From contig NZ_JBLJBV010000014.1 of the NCBI RefSeq assembly GCF_047638075.1, positions 1 through 64,000 on the forward strand: a stretch of 64,000 bases of DNA. Reading direction: 5' to 3'. Positions 17,545 through 26,297 of this stretch are shown in pieces. Within the stretch, counting starts at the first letter, position 1. Each line of letters begins with the position of its first letter. Origin of the DNA: UBA6197 sp047638075 (GTDB taxonomy: Bacteria; Pseudomonadota; Alphaproteobacteria; Rhodobacterales; Rhodobacteraceae). Under the pieces are notes generated by a model. That model was not told the origin of the DNA. It made no database searches and was given only the letters and a program-made list of their open reading frames with translations. Made by a program: the position numbers and the translations under genes.

Positions 17545-19635
17545 ATGAAAGATCCCATGCCCTCGGACATTTTTCAAACCGGGCAGGTGCTTAACAACAC
17601 CTACGAGATCAAGGGTATCCTGGGCCGTGGTGGCACCGGCGAGGTTTACCTTGCCGTCAACCAGATCACCGAGCGGCTTTCAGCGATCAAGGCGCTGAAC
17701 GCACGGTTTTCAGGCAATGCCGATTATCTGGAACTGATGAAGCGTGAAGAGCAGATGCGCAACATCATGCATGACGCGGTGGTGCGCTACTCCGAATGTT
17801 CGCGCACCGATGGGGGCCATGTCTTTTTGGTGATGGACTATGTAGAAGGCCCGCCGCTAAGCGATCTGATGTTTGAACGCCAGCTCGGCGACCGCGAACT
17901 GTTGATCATCGCGCACCGCATACTGGCGGGGCTGGTGGCGACCCACGCCCAGGGCATCGTTCACCGTGACCTGTCGCCCGACAATATCATTCTGCGCGGA
18001 GGCGAGGCCGAAAAGGCAACGATTATAGATTTCGGCATCGCCAAGGATACCGCCGCCGGCGCACGCACCATTGTCGGCAAGAGTTTCGCCGGGAAATATG
18101 AATATGCCGCCCCCGAACAGCTGGATGGCCATGCGGATTTTCGCACCGATCTTTATGCGCTCGGGGCCTCGCTTTTGGCGGTGGCGCGCCGCGCTGTACC
18201 CGATGTGGGCCACAACCCCGGCGACGTGGTGCGGTTCAAGAAAAATCCGCTGGATGTTTCTGGCATCCACCCGCCGCTCAGCAATCTGATTTCACTGCTG
18301 AGCGCCCCCAACCCCGATGATCGCCCCGCCAGCGCCCAGGCCGCAAAGGACCGGCTGGACCAGTGGCTAAAGCCCGACACGCACCGGCACAAAGGCCCGG
18401 CAGAAAGGCCGAAATTTCGCCTTGGCAAGCCGGTGCTGGGGCTCTTGGTGCTGGGGGCTCTTGCGGGTGGGGTTTATTTTTCCGGCGCGCTTGAGACACT
18501 GTTTCCCCCTGGCTTGCCGCTCGCGGCGCCATATACGCTTAATGCCGCCGATGGCGTTGAAGGCAGCACCCTGGCCGGCCACGCCCCCGATGCGGACAGT
18601 GCCGCGCTATTGCTGGCCGCCTATACCGGCAGCACCGGCAAGCAACCGCCACCAGAGGCGTTGCACCTGGCAACCGGGGTCCCCGATCCGGCATGGCCCG
18701 AACAGGTGGCCGAGCTGATGACCCTGCTTGCGCCCCTGGCGGAATGGCAGCTTGATATCGCAGACACCGATGTTACGGTTGCAGGGCTGGCGCCGGATGC
18801 GCCAACGCGTGACGCGCTTGGCGTGGCCATGCACGACTGGACCGCGCGCAGCGGCATGGACCTGCAAGGCACGATCCTGGCCGGCCCCGAAACTCTTGGC
18901 ACCGGCACCTTGGCGCCGATCCTGGCCGCCCGCGCGACCTGTGGCAAGCTGACGCTACTGGGGGCCGAAAACGATGCCTACGCGATGTTTGACCCGGTCA
19001 CCGTGACCGGCGACCTGGCAGAAGCGGCGGATGTAGAGGCGCTGAAACTGGCGCTGACCCCGATGATCGGAGAGCGCGCCCTGCGGGTCGAGACCACCGT
19101 GTTGAACGCTGATCTTTGCGCAATCCGCGCGGTGATGCCAACCACGGCAGGGGGGGCCATCTCGATCTGGCTTGGGCGAGGCGCCACCGGCGAGGCGGTG
19201 CTGAGCGGGGTCTATAACACCGGCGAAAATCCCATTGTCGATGTGCAGCTACCCGCCTCGGTTACGGGCGCGTCGCTTTGGGTTCTGGTGGTTGACAATA
19301 CGGGCAAGGTTTTCAACATCCTGCCCAACATCAACCATACCGCGCATATGGTCGACACGTTGGGGGTCGTTGAAAACGGCGTGCGCCGGGTGCGGGTGCT
19401 GTGGCCGATCAAAGCCTTGCAAGAGGATCCGACGCGCCTCGCAATTGAAATTGACGCTGAAAATTACGGTAAATCCGAAATCGTCGCGATCCTGTCGAAA
19501 ACCCCGCTTTTTGATATGCGCCGCCCCCGTGATGAAAGCGTCAAATCACTGGCCGAGGCGCTGAAAGCGACCCTATCGGGCCGTGAAACAGATATTATCG
19601 GGGTCGCCTCAAGGATCATTGACGCACGGCCCTAG
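17545..19635 (+). CDS. Membrane-anchored serine/threonine protein kinase, PpkA-like
   Basis: This 696-residue protein starts with a Hanks-type kinase domain (about residues 15-270): glycine loop GRGGTGEVY, lysine in SAIKALN, catalytic HRDLSPDN at about 140, and DFG at about 161. One transmembrane helix follows (LGLLVLGALAGGVYFSGAL, about 298-316). The periplasmic part has a BON-like stretch (ADTDVTVAGLAPDAPTR) and a C-terminal region resembling DUF4384 (SLWVLVVDNTGKVFNILPN). Neighbouring tssH and the FHA protein TagH suggest it phosphorylates T6SS components as PpkA does. No PppA-like phosphatase is visible. It converges on the caspase gene with 7 bases between. Confidence 0.85.
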   Translation: MKDPMPSDIFQTGQVLNNTYEIKGILGRGGTGEVYLAVNQITERLSAIKALNARFSGNADYLELMKREEQMRNIMHDAVVRYSECSRTDGGHVFLVMDYVEGPPLSDLMFERQLGDRELLIIAHRILAGLVATHAQGIVHRDLSPDNIILRGGEAEKATIIDFGIAKDTAAGARTIVGKSFAGKYEYAAPEQLDGHADFRTDLYALGASLLAVARRAVPDVGHNPGDVVRFKKNPLDVSGIHPPLSNLISLLSAPNPDDRPASAQAAKDRLDQWLKPDTHRHKGPAERPKFRLGKPVLGLLVLGALAGGVYFSGALETLFPPGLPLAAPYTLNAADGVEGSTLAGHAPDADSAALLLAAYTGSTGKQPPPEALHLATGVPDPAWPEQVAELMTLLAPLAEWQLDIADTDVTVAGLAPDAPTRDALGVAMHDWTARSGMDLQGTILAGPETLGTGTLAPILAARATCGKLTLLGAENDAYAMFDPVTVTGDLAEAADVEALKLALTPMIGERALRVETTVLNADLCAIRAVMPTTAGGAISIWLGRGATGEAVLSGVYNTGENPIVDVQLPASVTGASLWVLVVDNTGKVFNILPNINHTAHMVDTLGVVENGVRRVRVLWPIKALQEDPTRLAIEIDAENYGKSEIVAILSKTPLFDMRRPRDESVKSLAEALKATLSGRETDIIGVASRIIDARP

Positions 19636-19642
19636 CGCCCGC

Positions 19643-21556
19643 TTAGTTCAGCACCGCCGCCTTGAAACCGCCATTGCGCCATTTTTCAAGGGCGGCGGTA
19701 AAGTTCGATCCCGGCAGACCGTCGATCGCGGCGGTGTAATAGCCCGCCTCTTGCAGTAGCGCCTGTACCGCGCGCACCGTCTCGGGGGCCCATTGATCCG
19801 TCGCGGTCGTCAACTGACGTACGATAAGCCCACGGTCCTCAACCGCGCCGCGCAACAGCATTCTGGCAGCGCCCGCCGGGTCGCGCACGGTGCCGCGCCC
19901 CTCATCCAGCAAGATTGCCGCAGCGCGGAAGCCCTCTGCCTCGCCGTTGCGCGCAGCACGCTGAAAATAGTCAAGCGCGGCCTCTGGGCCTTCGCCTGTT
20001 CGTTCCAACGCCAAAACACCCAGATTGAACGTTGCCTTGGCCGACCCCTCTGCCGCGGCCCTTTTCAATAGCGCCAGCGCGCGGGCGGGGTCGGCGGGAA
20101 CGGTGCGCCCCTCCAGCAGGGTGATCGCAAGGTTGATCATCGCGTCATCGCTGCCGCCCGCTGCCGCCTGTTCATAAAGCGCCAGCGCGCGCATGCTGTC
20201 TTGTGGCACACCGGTCCCTTGTTCAGTCAGCTGGGCAAGACTGACCATCGCGCGCAAATCGCCGCGCTCTGCCGCGTCGCGGTAGAGCACTACGGCGCGG
20301 GCCATATCCCCCGATGCCACGGTCGCACGCGCCAAAAGCGCCACATAATGCGGCACTTCTGGCGCGCGCGCCGCCGCCGCACTGCACGCCTGAATCGCCG
20401 CCAGCGCATTTTGCTGCAACCGTGACATCGGCACACCCGCATTTTCGGCCGTGGCATCGCGCGGGTGGGTCGCCAGCCGCTCGCATATCTTGCCTGCGGT
20501 CGCATCCTCGGGGCGTGGAATGGTCATCAGCAGCCGTTCGGCCTCGGCTCGGTTGGGGGCATCGGGGTAGCGCGCGACGTATAGTTCCAAAAGCGGTCGC
20601 ATCCGGCTGCGCTGCGCCAGTTCCCACAGCCGTTGGGCACGCTCGGTGTCGTTGTTGCGTTCGATCGTGCGGGTTTGCGTGCCGGTATCCAGAAACGCCA
20701 ACGCCTCTTGGGTATGGGCCCCGGTAGGGTAGCGATCGACATAAAGGTTCAGCAGATCGGGATCGCGTTCATCCACCGCGATCTGATAAAGCATGCTTTC
20801 CTCAGAGATCGCCTCGGGGCTGACGTTGAACCGAAAGCTGCGGGTAAGGGACGAATTTTCCCAAGGGATCTGCTTGCCCCCCGTTGCGGCCAGCACATCG
20901 CGGCGCACGCCAATCATCATCTGCCCCACATCCTGCCCCGGTGTGTAAAGGTGGTGCAACATGGCCTCAGAATAAAAGCTGTTCCGCCCGGTACCATCAT
21001 AGGCCACGTTGTTTGGCTGCGTTGCATAGGAAAACAGGAAATTCGCCTCGGTCCCGACCTGCGCCAGACCCTTGCCAAGATGTGCATCCTTGATCGTTGC
21101 ACCAAAGGGATTGTCCCGGCACGCATCCAGAAACACCAGCTTCACGCCGTCAGAGCGCGCCATCGCGGCCAATAGCTGATCAAGCCGCAGCGTTTGATCT
21201 GTCAGGTCCGCGGCGCTGGAAATTGCCGCATCCGTGGGCACCATATAGTTGTGCCCATCAATCTGAAATCCATGCCCCGCGTAATACAAAAGCGTCACAT
21301 CCGCCGTCGCGCCCTTGGCTGCGAATTCCGGGATCAAGGTCTGAAATCGCGCCTGCGTCGCGTCAATTGCAAGCATCACATCAAAGCCCAGACCCTCCAG
21401 CGCGACAGAGATATCCAGCGCATCATTGCGCGGATTTTTCAACGCATCAATATGTTCGTAATCGGAATTCCCGATAACCAGTGCAACCCGCGTTTCGGCC
21501 CGGGCCAGCCCCATGAAGGACAGCCAGAACATGACGAAAAGGCACACCAGACGCAT
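19643..21556 (-). CDS. Secreted caspase-family peptidase with Sel1 repeats
   Basis: A roughly 637-residue protein. A signal peptide (MRLVCLFVMFWLSFMGLARA) precedes a caspase/p20 domain (about 22-250): RVALVIGNSDYEHIDALKNP, catalytic His95 in YYAGHG and Cys146 in FLDACRDNP. Sel1/TPR-like repeats follow (about 400-580, e.g. AVVLYRDAAERGDLRAMVSLAQL). The end resembles a peptidoglycan-binding repeat (VQALLQEAGYYTAAIDGLPG). A TTG seven codons upstream is open but overlaps the GAGGAG ribosome binding site of the ATG used. It lies 7 bases after tpsA, so it is in the tpsB-tpsA operon. The substrate is unknown; processing of TpsA is one possibility. Confidence 0.85.
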   Translation of the reverse strand: MRLVCLFVMFWLSFMGLARAETRVALVIGNSDYEHIDALKNPRNDALDISVALEGLGFDVMLAIDATQARFQTLIPEFAAKGATADVTLLYYAGHGFQIDGHNYMVPTDAAISSAADLTDQTLRLDQLLAAMARSDGVKLVFLDACRDNPFGATIKDAHLGKGLAQVGTEANFLFSYATQPNNVAYDGTGRNSFYSEAMLHHLYTPGQDVGQMMIGVRRDVLAATGGKQIPWENSSLTRSFRFNVSPEAISEESMLYQIAVDERDPDLLNLYVDRYPTGAHTQEALAFLDTGTQTRTIERNNDTERAQRLWELAQRSRMRPLLELYVARYPDAPNRAEAERLLMTIPRPEDATAGKICERLATHPRDATAENAGVPMSRLQQNALAAIQACSAAAARAPEVPHYVALLARATVASGDMARAVVLYRDAAERGDLRAMVSLAQLTEQGTGVPQDSMRALALYEQAAAGGSDDAMINLAITLLEGRTVPADPARALALLKRAAAEGSAKATFNLGVLALERTGEGPEAALDYFQRAARNGEAEGFRAAAILLDEGRGTVRDPAGAARMLLRGAVEDRGLIVRQLTTATDQWAPETVRAVQALLQEAGYYTAAIDGLPGSNFTAALEKWRNGGFKAAVLN

Positions 21557-21563
21557 AAAAGTC

Positions 21564-24500
21564 TCACAGCTCCTCAACGCGGCTTAGCTGGATTCCGACA
21601 TTGTCGATTGCCAGGGCCACGGTATTGATCGTTGCCCGCTGCACCGCCGCCAGTTCAGGATCATCGGCGCGGACCAGCAAAATGGCCTTGCGGATTTCGC
21701 TTGAGGCCGTGTCAAGCGCGGCGCGCGACTCGTTCACGGCATCGCGGAAGATCTGGTCGCGCTCTGCGTCGGTAGTGGCCTGCGCCATGCGCGCCAAGGC
21801 GCGGGCGCGGGCGCGGCCCACACCCTCGCGTGCATCGCGCACAATCCGCGCCACGTCCTCCATGCCCGGCGGCAGGTCGGTCGAAATGGCGTCAAGTTGG
21901 TCTGCAAATGCATCCAGCGCGTCAGAAATACAGGCCAGATACCGGCCCACATCGCCCGAACTTTCGTTACAGTTCGCCGCCGCGATTTCCAGCGTGTTTG
22001 CTATTTCCTGCACCAACAGCAGCGTATCGCGCGGGCTATGCCCGGTGATGGTAGTGCCGCCGTCCCGCGGGATATTGACCACAGCACCGCCGCCCCCCGG
22101 AATAACCAGCGTATCGGCCGGGTTCGGCAAATCAAAAACCGGAATGTCGGGCGGCGGCACCGTCACCGGGGCCGGGTCCACTGTCAGCGCGCCATCGGCA
22201 AGATCGAACGTGAACGCATAGTTATCAACACCCGTTCCGGTTACCGGCCCGCCCGCGGTGATGGCGTAGGGGCTGTATTCTATCGGTGCACCCGCCGCCG
22301 CCCCCGCCGAACTAAGCGTGAGCGTGTCAAGCCTGTCATCAAAAAGCAGTGCGCCACCCGTCAGCGTGAACTCGGTCCCGGCAAAGGTCAGGGCCGTGCC
22401 ATAGGGTTTACGCGCGTCATTCACCGTGCCCGTCAACGTTACCGGTGCCGGGTCTACCGTCAGCGCGCCGTTCACAAAGGTGATATCATAGTTATCCGTC
22501 CCTGTTCCGGTGACGGGCCCGTCTGCGGTGATGGCATAAGGGCTGCCCCCCACTGGCGCGTCATCCGCCGCCCCGTCAGAGGCCAGCGTGAGTGTGTCTA
22601 CGCTATCCTCAAAGAACAGCGTGCCCTCAGTCAGCGTAAACTCGGTTCCGGCAAACGTCAGCTCTGTGCCATAGGTCTTGGTCGCGTCATTGGCGGTCAG
22701 GGTCAGCGCGGCGGGGCTGATCTCGGCACGGCCCGTGCGCGCCACAACGGCATAGCTTTGCCCGGTGGAACTGGTCAGCGGCAGGGTGGCCACCGAATAG
22801 CTTTGGGTTCCAACCGCCGTGCCGGCCAGAACAGGTGCGGCAAAGATGGGGGCGGTGTCAATCGTCTCTGCCGGGGCGGCAAAGACATAGGCCAAGGGGC
22901 CGCCGGCCACGGGCCCGGTCGCAGCCGGGGGCACCTGACCATAGCTTAGGGCCAGGGGGTCAGGCCGCGCAAACAAGACCCGGTCAATCGCATAAAGTGC
23001 CGGGTAGCGCCCGGCAGCACCGGGCGCCCAGACGGTATCAAAATTCCAGCCGGCATCGCCTGCGGTGGTTAGAAATTCATCGGTGTCTGCAAACTCTGCC
23101 GTGGTCAGCCCCAGCCCCAGGCCGGGGCCGCCATCGGCCTGTCCCGATGTCTCCGTATCCCAGTAAGAGGCAGCAACCGCGGTGGCGGCGTTCTGGCCAA
23201 TCAAACCGCCCTCAGTCAGCCCCCCACTACCGGCGCCGCCCACAGCACCGCTGGCGTAGGTGCTGGTAATCGCCCCGCCGTTCGTGCGGCCCACCAGACC
23301 GCCGACAAAATGGGCGGCGTCTGATGTGGAGCTGACGGCGCCACTGGCGTAACTGTTCAACACCGTCCCCGCGTCGTTATAGCCGGTATGACCACCTACG
23401 GAGGCGCTGAGCAGGCCTGTCTGGCTGTCCACAGCGCCGCGCGCCGCCGTACGCGTGACAGCGCCTTGGTTTTCCCCGACGAAGCCCCCGATATACGCAT
23501 TACCAGACGCCGCATAGAACGACACCGAAACGTCCACACCTCCCTCGGCCATCGCGTCGCTGATGCTGCCGGTATTGGTATTAAGACCCGCAAAGCCACC
23601 CACGGACACGGGACCATCAGCATTGCCCACAACAACCGCCGAGGTAGTCCTTGACGCGGCTACGCTGCCGCTATTGCGCCCGACAACCCCGCCCGCATAG
23701 ATCTGGTCTGCCGCCACATCATCCAACGTCACCGATATGTCGCTATCAGCACCGCTGATGACTCCGGCGGACTGGTTGTCTGCAACAAGCCCCCCTGCAA
23801 GAAGCACGCCATCATTTCCGCTAATCAGCATATCACCTGCAGTTGTAACCCCGGTAACCGTGCCCCGGTTGGTCCCCACAGCGCCCCCGATACTATGCAA
23901 GGCGTCGGTAATCCCCTGTTCCTCGATCACCCCGGAAAAGTCGCTGTTGGCAACCGTGCCACCCGCATTGGTGCCCACTAGCCCGCCAAGGCTATAGCCG
24001 CTGTCGGTTTCGTTAGTTGCCGTCACCCGGCCCGAAAAGCTGCTGTTGCGCAGCTGCGATGCCGCGCCGCGCAATTCACCGACGATACCGCCCACGATAT
24101 CAGGATAAAGCGCATCCACATTGCCGTTCACCTGAATATTCTCGATCACCGTATCAATCGCCAGAACCGCCAGCCCCCCCATATTCTCGCCAGCGATGGC
24201 CAGCTTATCCAGCGTCATGTTGGAAATCATCGCGCCATTCGTCGCGCCAAACAGGCCAGCCACCGACCTGTTCACGCCAAGGCCCGAAATCGTGTTGTCG
24301 CGCCCGTCCAACGTGCCGCTGAAGACGTTGCCCCCCGGTGTTCCGATCGGCGCGAACCCCAGCTCATCGTTCCAATCCGAGGTGCCAGAGGCGTCAATAT
24401 CATTCGCCAGCGCAAAATCTCGGCCCAGCAGGGGCTGCGAGCCGGCACCCTGCAACCCGTACACATCAAACAACAGATACGGATCACCGTCGCCCGTGCC

Positions 24501-26297
24501 CCCGCTTACGCGCAAGAATGAGGTGTCGGCAGCCTGCGCCAGCCGAAAATCGCCCGCACTGAAGCTGGGCAAAGTTGCGCCCTGCTGGATCCAGTCGCCC
24601 CGCTCCAGATCAAAGCGGGCCACCTCGACAGCGCCGCCGGCACCGGTGGTGATATCGCCCCCCGCGCTGATCCGAAAGGTGCCGTTCGGGCCAATGACAC
24701 CGGCATTCAGGGTCACGTCATTCGCCGCGTTGAAAGCCAGAGTGTTGAAGGAACTCCAGTTGATTTCCGCCGCAACCGTGATGTTGCCGTCCTGCGTGCC
24801 GCCAGAGCCTGTTGAAACCTGAATGTTGTTATCCGCAAGGTTCGACTCAAGATCCGTCACCGACAGGATTGCGTCATCCCCGGACGCGGTATACCCCGAC
24901 CCATCCGGCCCGATCCCAAAAGACGCCGCGTCTGCAATGGTTATGTTGTGGGGGTCCAACAGCAACGTGCCTGTTGCCCCATATGGCGCGTTTGTATTGA
25001 CCAATCCGCGAAAGGCGAGCGTCTGTTTGCCCGACACCTCGACAAAGCCACCATCGCCACCGCTTGCCCCGCCGCGTGCGGAAATCTGGCCATCGAACGT
25101 GGTCTTTTGATCCGACCACAGGATCACCCGGCCGCCGTTGCCTGTCTGCCCGGCGTCGGCCGTGATACGCGTATCGCCGTCCACCTCAAGGGTAAGGGCG
25201 CTTGGCAGGCTGTCACCACCCTGAAAAGCCCCTCCGATATTGATCCGCCCGCCATCGCCATCGCCACCAACCGCAATCTTTGCGCCTTGCAGCGTTATGG
25301 CCTGACCGGTTATCGTAATGTCACCACCGGGCCGGGCCTGTGGGCGAGGAGATTTTTCAACCGCCGCCGCAGGCCGGGTTGTCACCCGACCGGTGACGCG
25401 CACCTTGCCGCCCGCGCCTCCGCCCAGAATGATCGTCCCGCCCCGCCGCGACACTGAACGCGCCTCGGCCACACCCGAAAGGTTGATCGCGTTGCGCGCC
25501 GCATCGCGCGCCGTGGCGGCGCGCATTTCGATCAGCCCGCCTTCAGCCGCAACAGTGCCCGCATTTTCAATCAGGGCGCGCATCTCATCCGAATCGCCTT
25601 CGGTGGGCACAGCCACTTGCAAGAAACGGTCGCCCGACACATCCAGCGTGACCATCTCGCCGCTTGCCAGCCCGATCCGGCCCATCGGCACAGTCACCGT
25701 TCCCGCGTTTGACACATGCCCCCCCAGCAGCGCGGCAAAGCCACCCCGCCCGATGGTCACGCGCCCGTCATTGCGCACCGCCGCCGAGGCCCCCTGCCCC
25801 TCAAAGCGCAGCCGACCTGCCATGAAATTCTCATCCGTCGTGTCCAGCGTCGAACCGACAAAACCGCCGCCTGCGCTGACAGCGCCCTGTTCACCGATGA
25901 AAATCCCGTTGGGGTTGACGACAAACACCTGCCCATTTGCGCTTAGCCGGCCATGAATTTCGCTAGTGGTGGTGCCGGTAACGCGGTTCAGAATCGCGCT
26001 AGAGGTTGACGGCTGGCGAATATCAACCGAATTCCCCTGCCCGATGGAAAACGAATTCCAGTTCACCACCGCACGGTTGCTGCTTTGATTTATGATCATT
26101 TGCCCAGCGCCGGGTACCGAAATCACGGCACCGCCCTGAACAACACTTCCCCCCTGCGGCAACACCTCATCGGCCAGCACGGCCAGAGGCTGCACAAAGC
26201 CCAGAATGACCAGCGTCACAGGCGCAAGCTGGTAACGCCCCCAGCGCTTAGAAACGGAAATTTCCCGATATGCTGAACCGTGTTTCATCCGGACCAT
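21564..26297 (-). CDS. Two-partner secretion exoprotein TpsA (filamentous haemagglutinin type)
   Basis: About 1577 residues. A signal region (ending QPLAVLA) is followed by the TPS/haemagglutination-activity domain (about 40-250; VVNWNSFSIGQGNSVDIRQP, VFVVNPNGIFIGEQG). A long beta-helix follows; from about 640 to 1090 it contains GLUG-type repeats (e.g. GGLVGTNAGGTV). Two MBG/YDG-like repeats lie near 1200-1390. The last 190 residues are a predicted helical domain with two cysteines (NCNESS, YLACIS). The ATG at 26297 has AAGGGGGA upstream and overlaps the end of tpsB by 50 bases. It would be exported across the outer membrane by TpsB. Adhesion is the usual role. Confidence 0.9.
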   Translation of the reverse strand: MVRMKHGSAYREISVSKRWGRYQLAPVTLVILGFVQPLAVLADEVLPQGGSVVQGGAVISVPGAGQMIINQSSNRAVVNWNSFSIGQGNSVDIRQPSTSSAILNRVTGTTTSEIHGRLSANGQVFVVNPNGIFIGEQGAVSAGGGFVGSTLDTTDENFMAGRLRFEGQGASAAVRNDGRVTIGRGGFAALLGGHVSNAGTVTVPMGRIGLASGEMVTLDVSGDRFLQVAVPTEGDSDEMRALIENAGTVAAEGGLIEMRAATARDAARNAINLSGVAEARSVSRRGGTIILGGGAGGKVRVTGRVTTRPAAAVEKSPRPQARPGGDITITGQAITLQGAKIAVGGDGDGGRINIGGAFQGGDSLPSALTLEVDGDTRITADAGQTGNGGRVILWSDQKTTFDGQISARGGASGGDGGFVEVSGKQTLAFRGLVNTNAPYGATGTLLLDPHNITIADAASFGIGPDGSGYTASGDDAILSVTDLESNLADNNIQVSTGSGGTQDGNITVAAEINWSSFNTLAFNAANDVTLNAGVIGPNGTFRISAGGDITTGAGGAVEVARFDLERGDWIQQGATLPSFSAGDFRLAQAADTSFLRVSGGTGDGDPYLLFDVYGLQGAGSQPLLGRDFALANDIDASGTSDWNDELGFAPIGTPGGNVFSGTLDGRDNTISGLGVNRSVAGLFGATNGAMISNMTLDKLAIAGENMGGLAVLAIDTVIENIQVNGNVDALYPDIVGGIVGELRGAASQLRNSSFSGRVTATNETDSGYSLGGLVGTNAGGTVANSDFSGVIEEQGITDALHSIGGAVGTNRGTVTGVTTAGDMLISGNDGVLLAGGLVADNQSAGVISGADSDISVTLDDVAADQIYAGGVVGRNSGSVAASRTTSAVVVGNADGPVSVGGFAGLNTNTGSISDAMAEGGVDVSVSFYAASGNAYIGGFVGENQGAVTRTAARGAVDSQTGLLSASVGGHTGYNDAGTVLNSYASGAVSSTSDAAHFVGGLVGRTNGGAITSTYASGAVGGAGSGGLTEGGLIGQNAATAVAASYWDTETSGQADGGPGLGLGLTTAEFADTDEFLTTAGDAGWNFDTVWAPGAAGRYPALYAIDRVLFARPDPLALSYGQVPPAATGPVAGGPLAYVFAAPAETIDTAPIFAAPVLAGTAVGTQSYSVATLPLTSSTGQSYAVVARTGRAEISPAALTLTANDATKTYGTELTFAGTEFTLTEGTLFFEDSVDTLTLASDGAADDAPVGGSPYAITADGPVTGTGTDNYDITFVNGALTVDPAPVTLTGTVNDARKPYGTALTFAGTEFTLTGGALLFDDRLDTLTLSSAGAAAGAPIEYSPYAITAGGPVTGTGVDNYAFTFDLADGALTVDPAPVTVPPPDIPVFDLPNPADTLVIPGGGGAVVNIPRDGGTTITGHSPRDTLLLVQEIANTLEIAAANCNESSGDVGRYLACISDALDAFADQLDAISTDLPPGMEDVARIVRDAREGVGRARARALARMAQATTDAERDQIFRDAVNESRAALDTASSEIRKAILLVRADDPELAAVQRATINTVALAIDNVGIQLSRVEEL
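22140..22720 (-). repeat. Two tandem MBG/YDG-type repeats within tpsA
   Basis: Two copies of about 85 residues share the sequence pattern YGT-LTFAGTEFTLT-G-LFFDD, then DTLTL-S-GA, PYAIT-GPVTGTG and NYDITF/NYAFTF, ending TVDPAPVT. A weaker preceding unit (TANDATKTYG) begins the series. The copies are highly alike in protein and DNA, so recombination between them could change copy number. Confidence 0.75.

Noticed and set aside
22140..24200. Regular repeats in tpsA that could suggest a CRISPR array
   Set aside because: Units are protein-level GLUG and MBG repeats of uneven spacing and identity; no short identical repeats with unique spacers.
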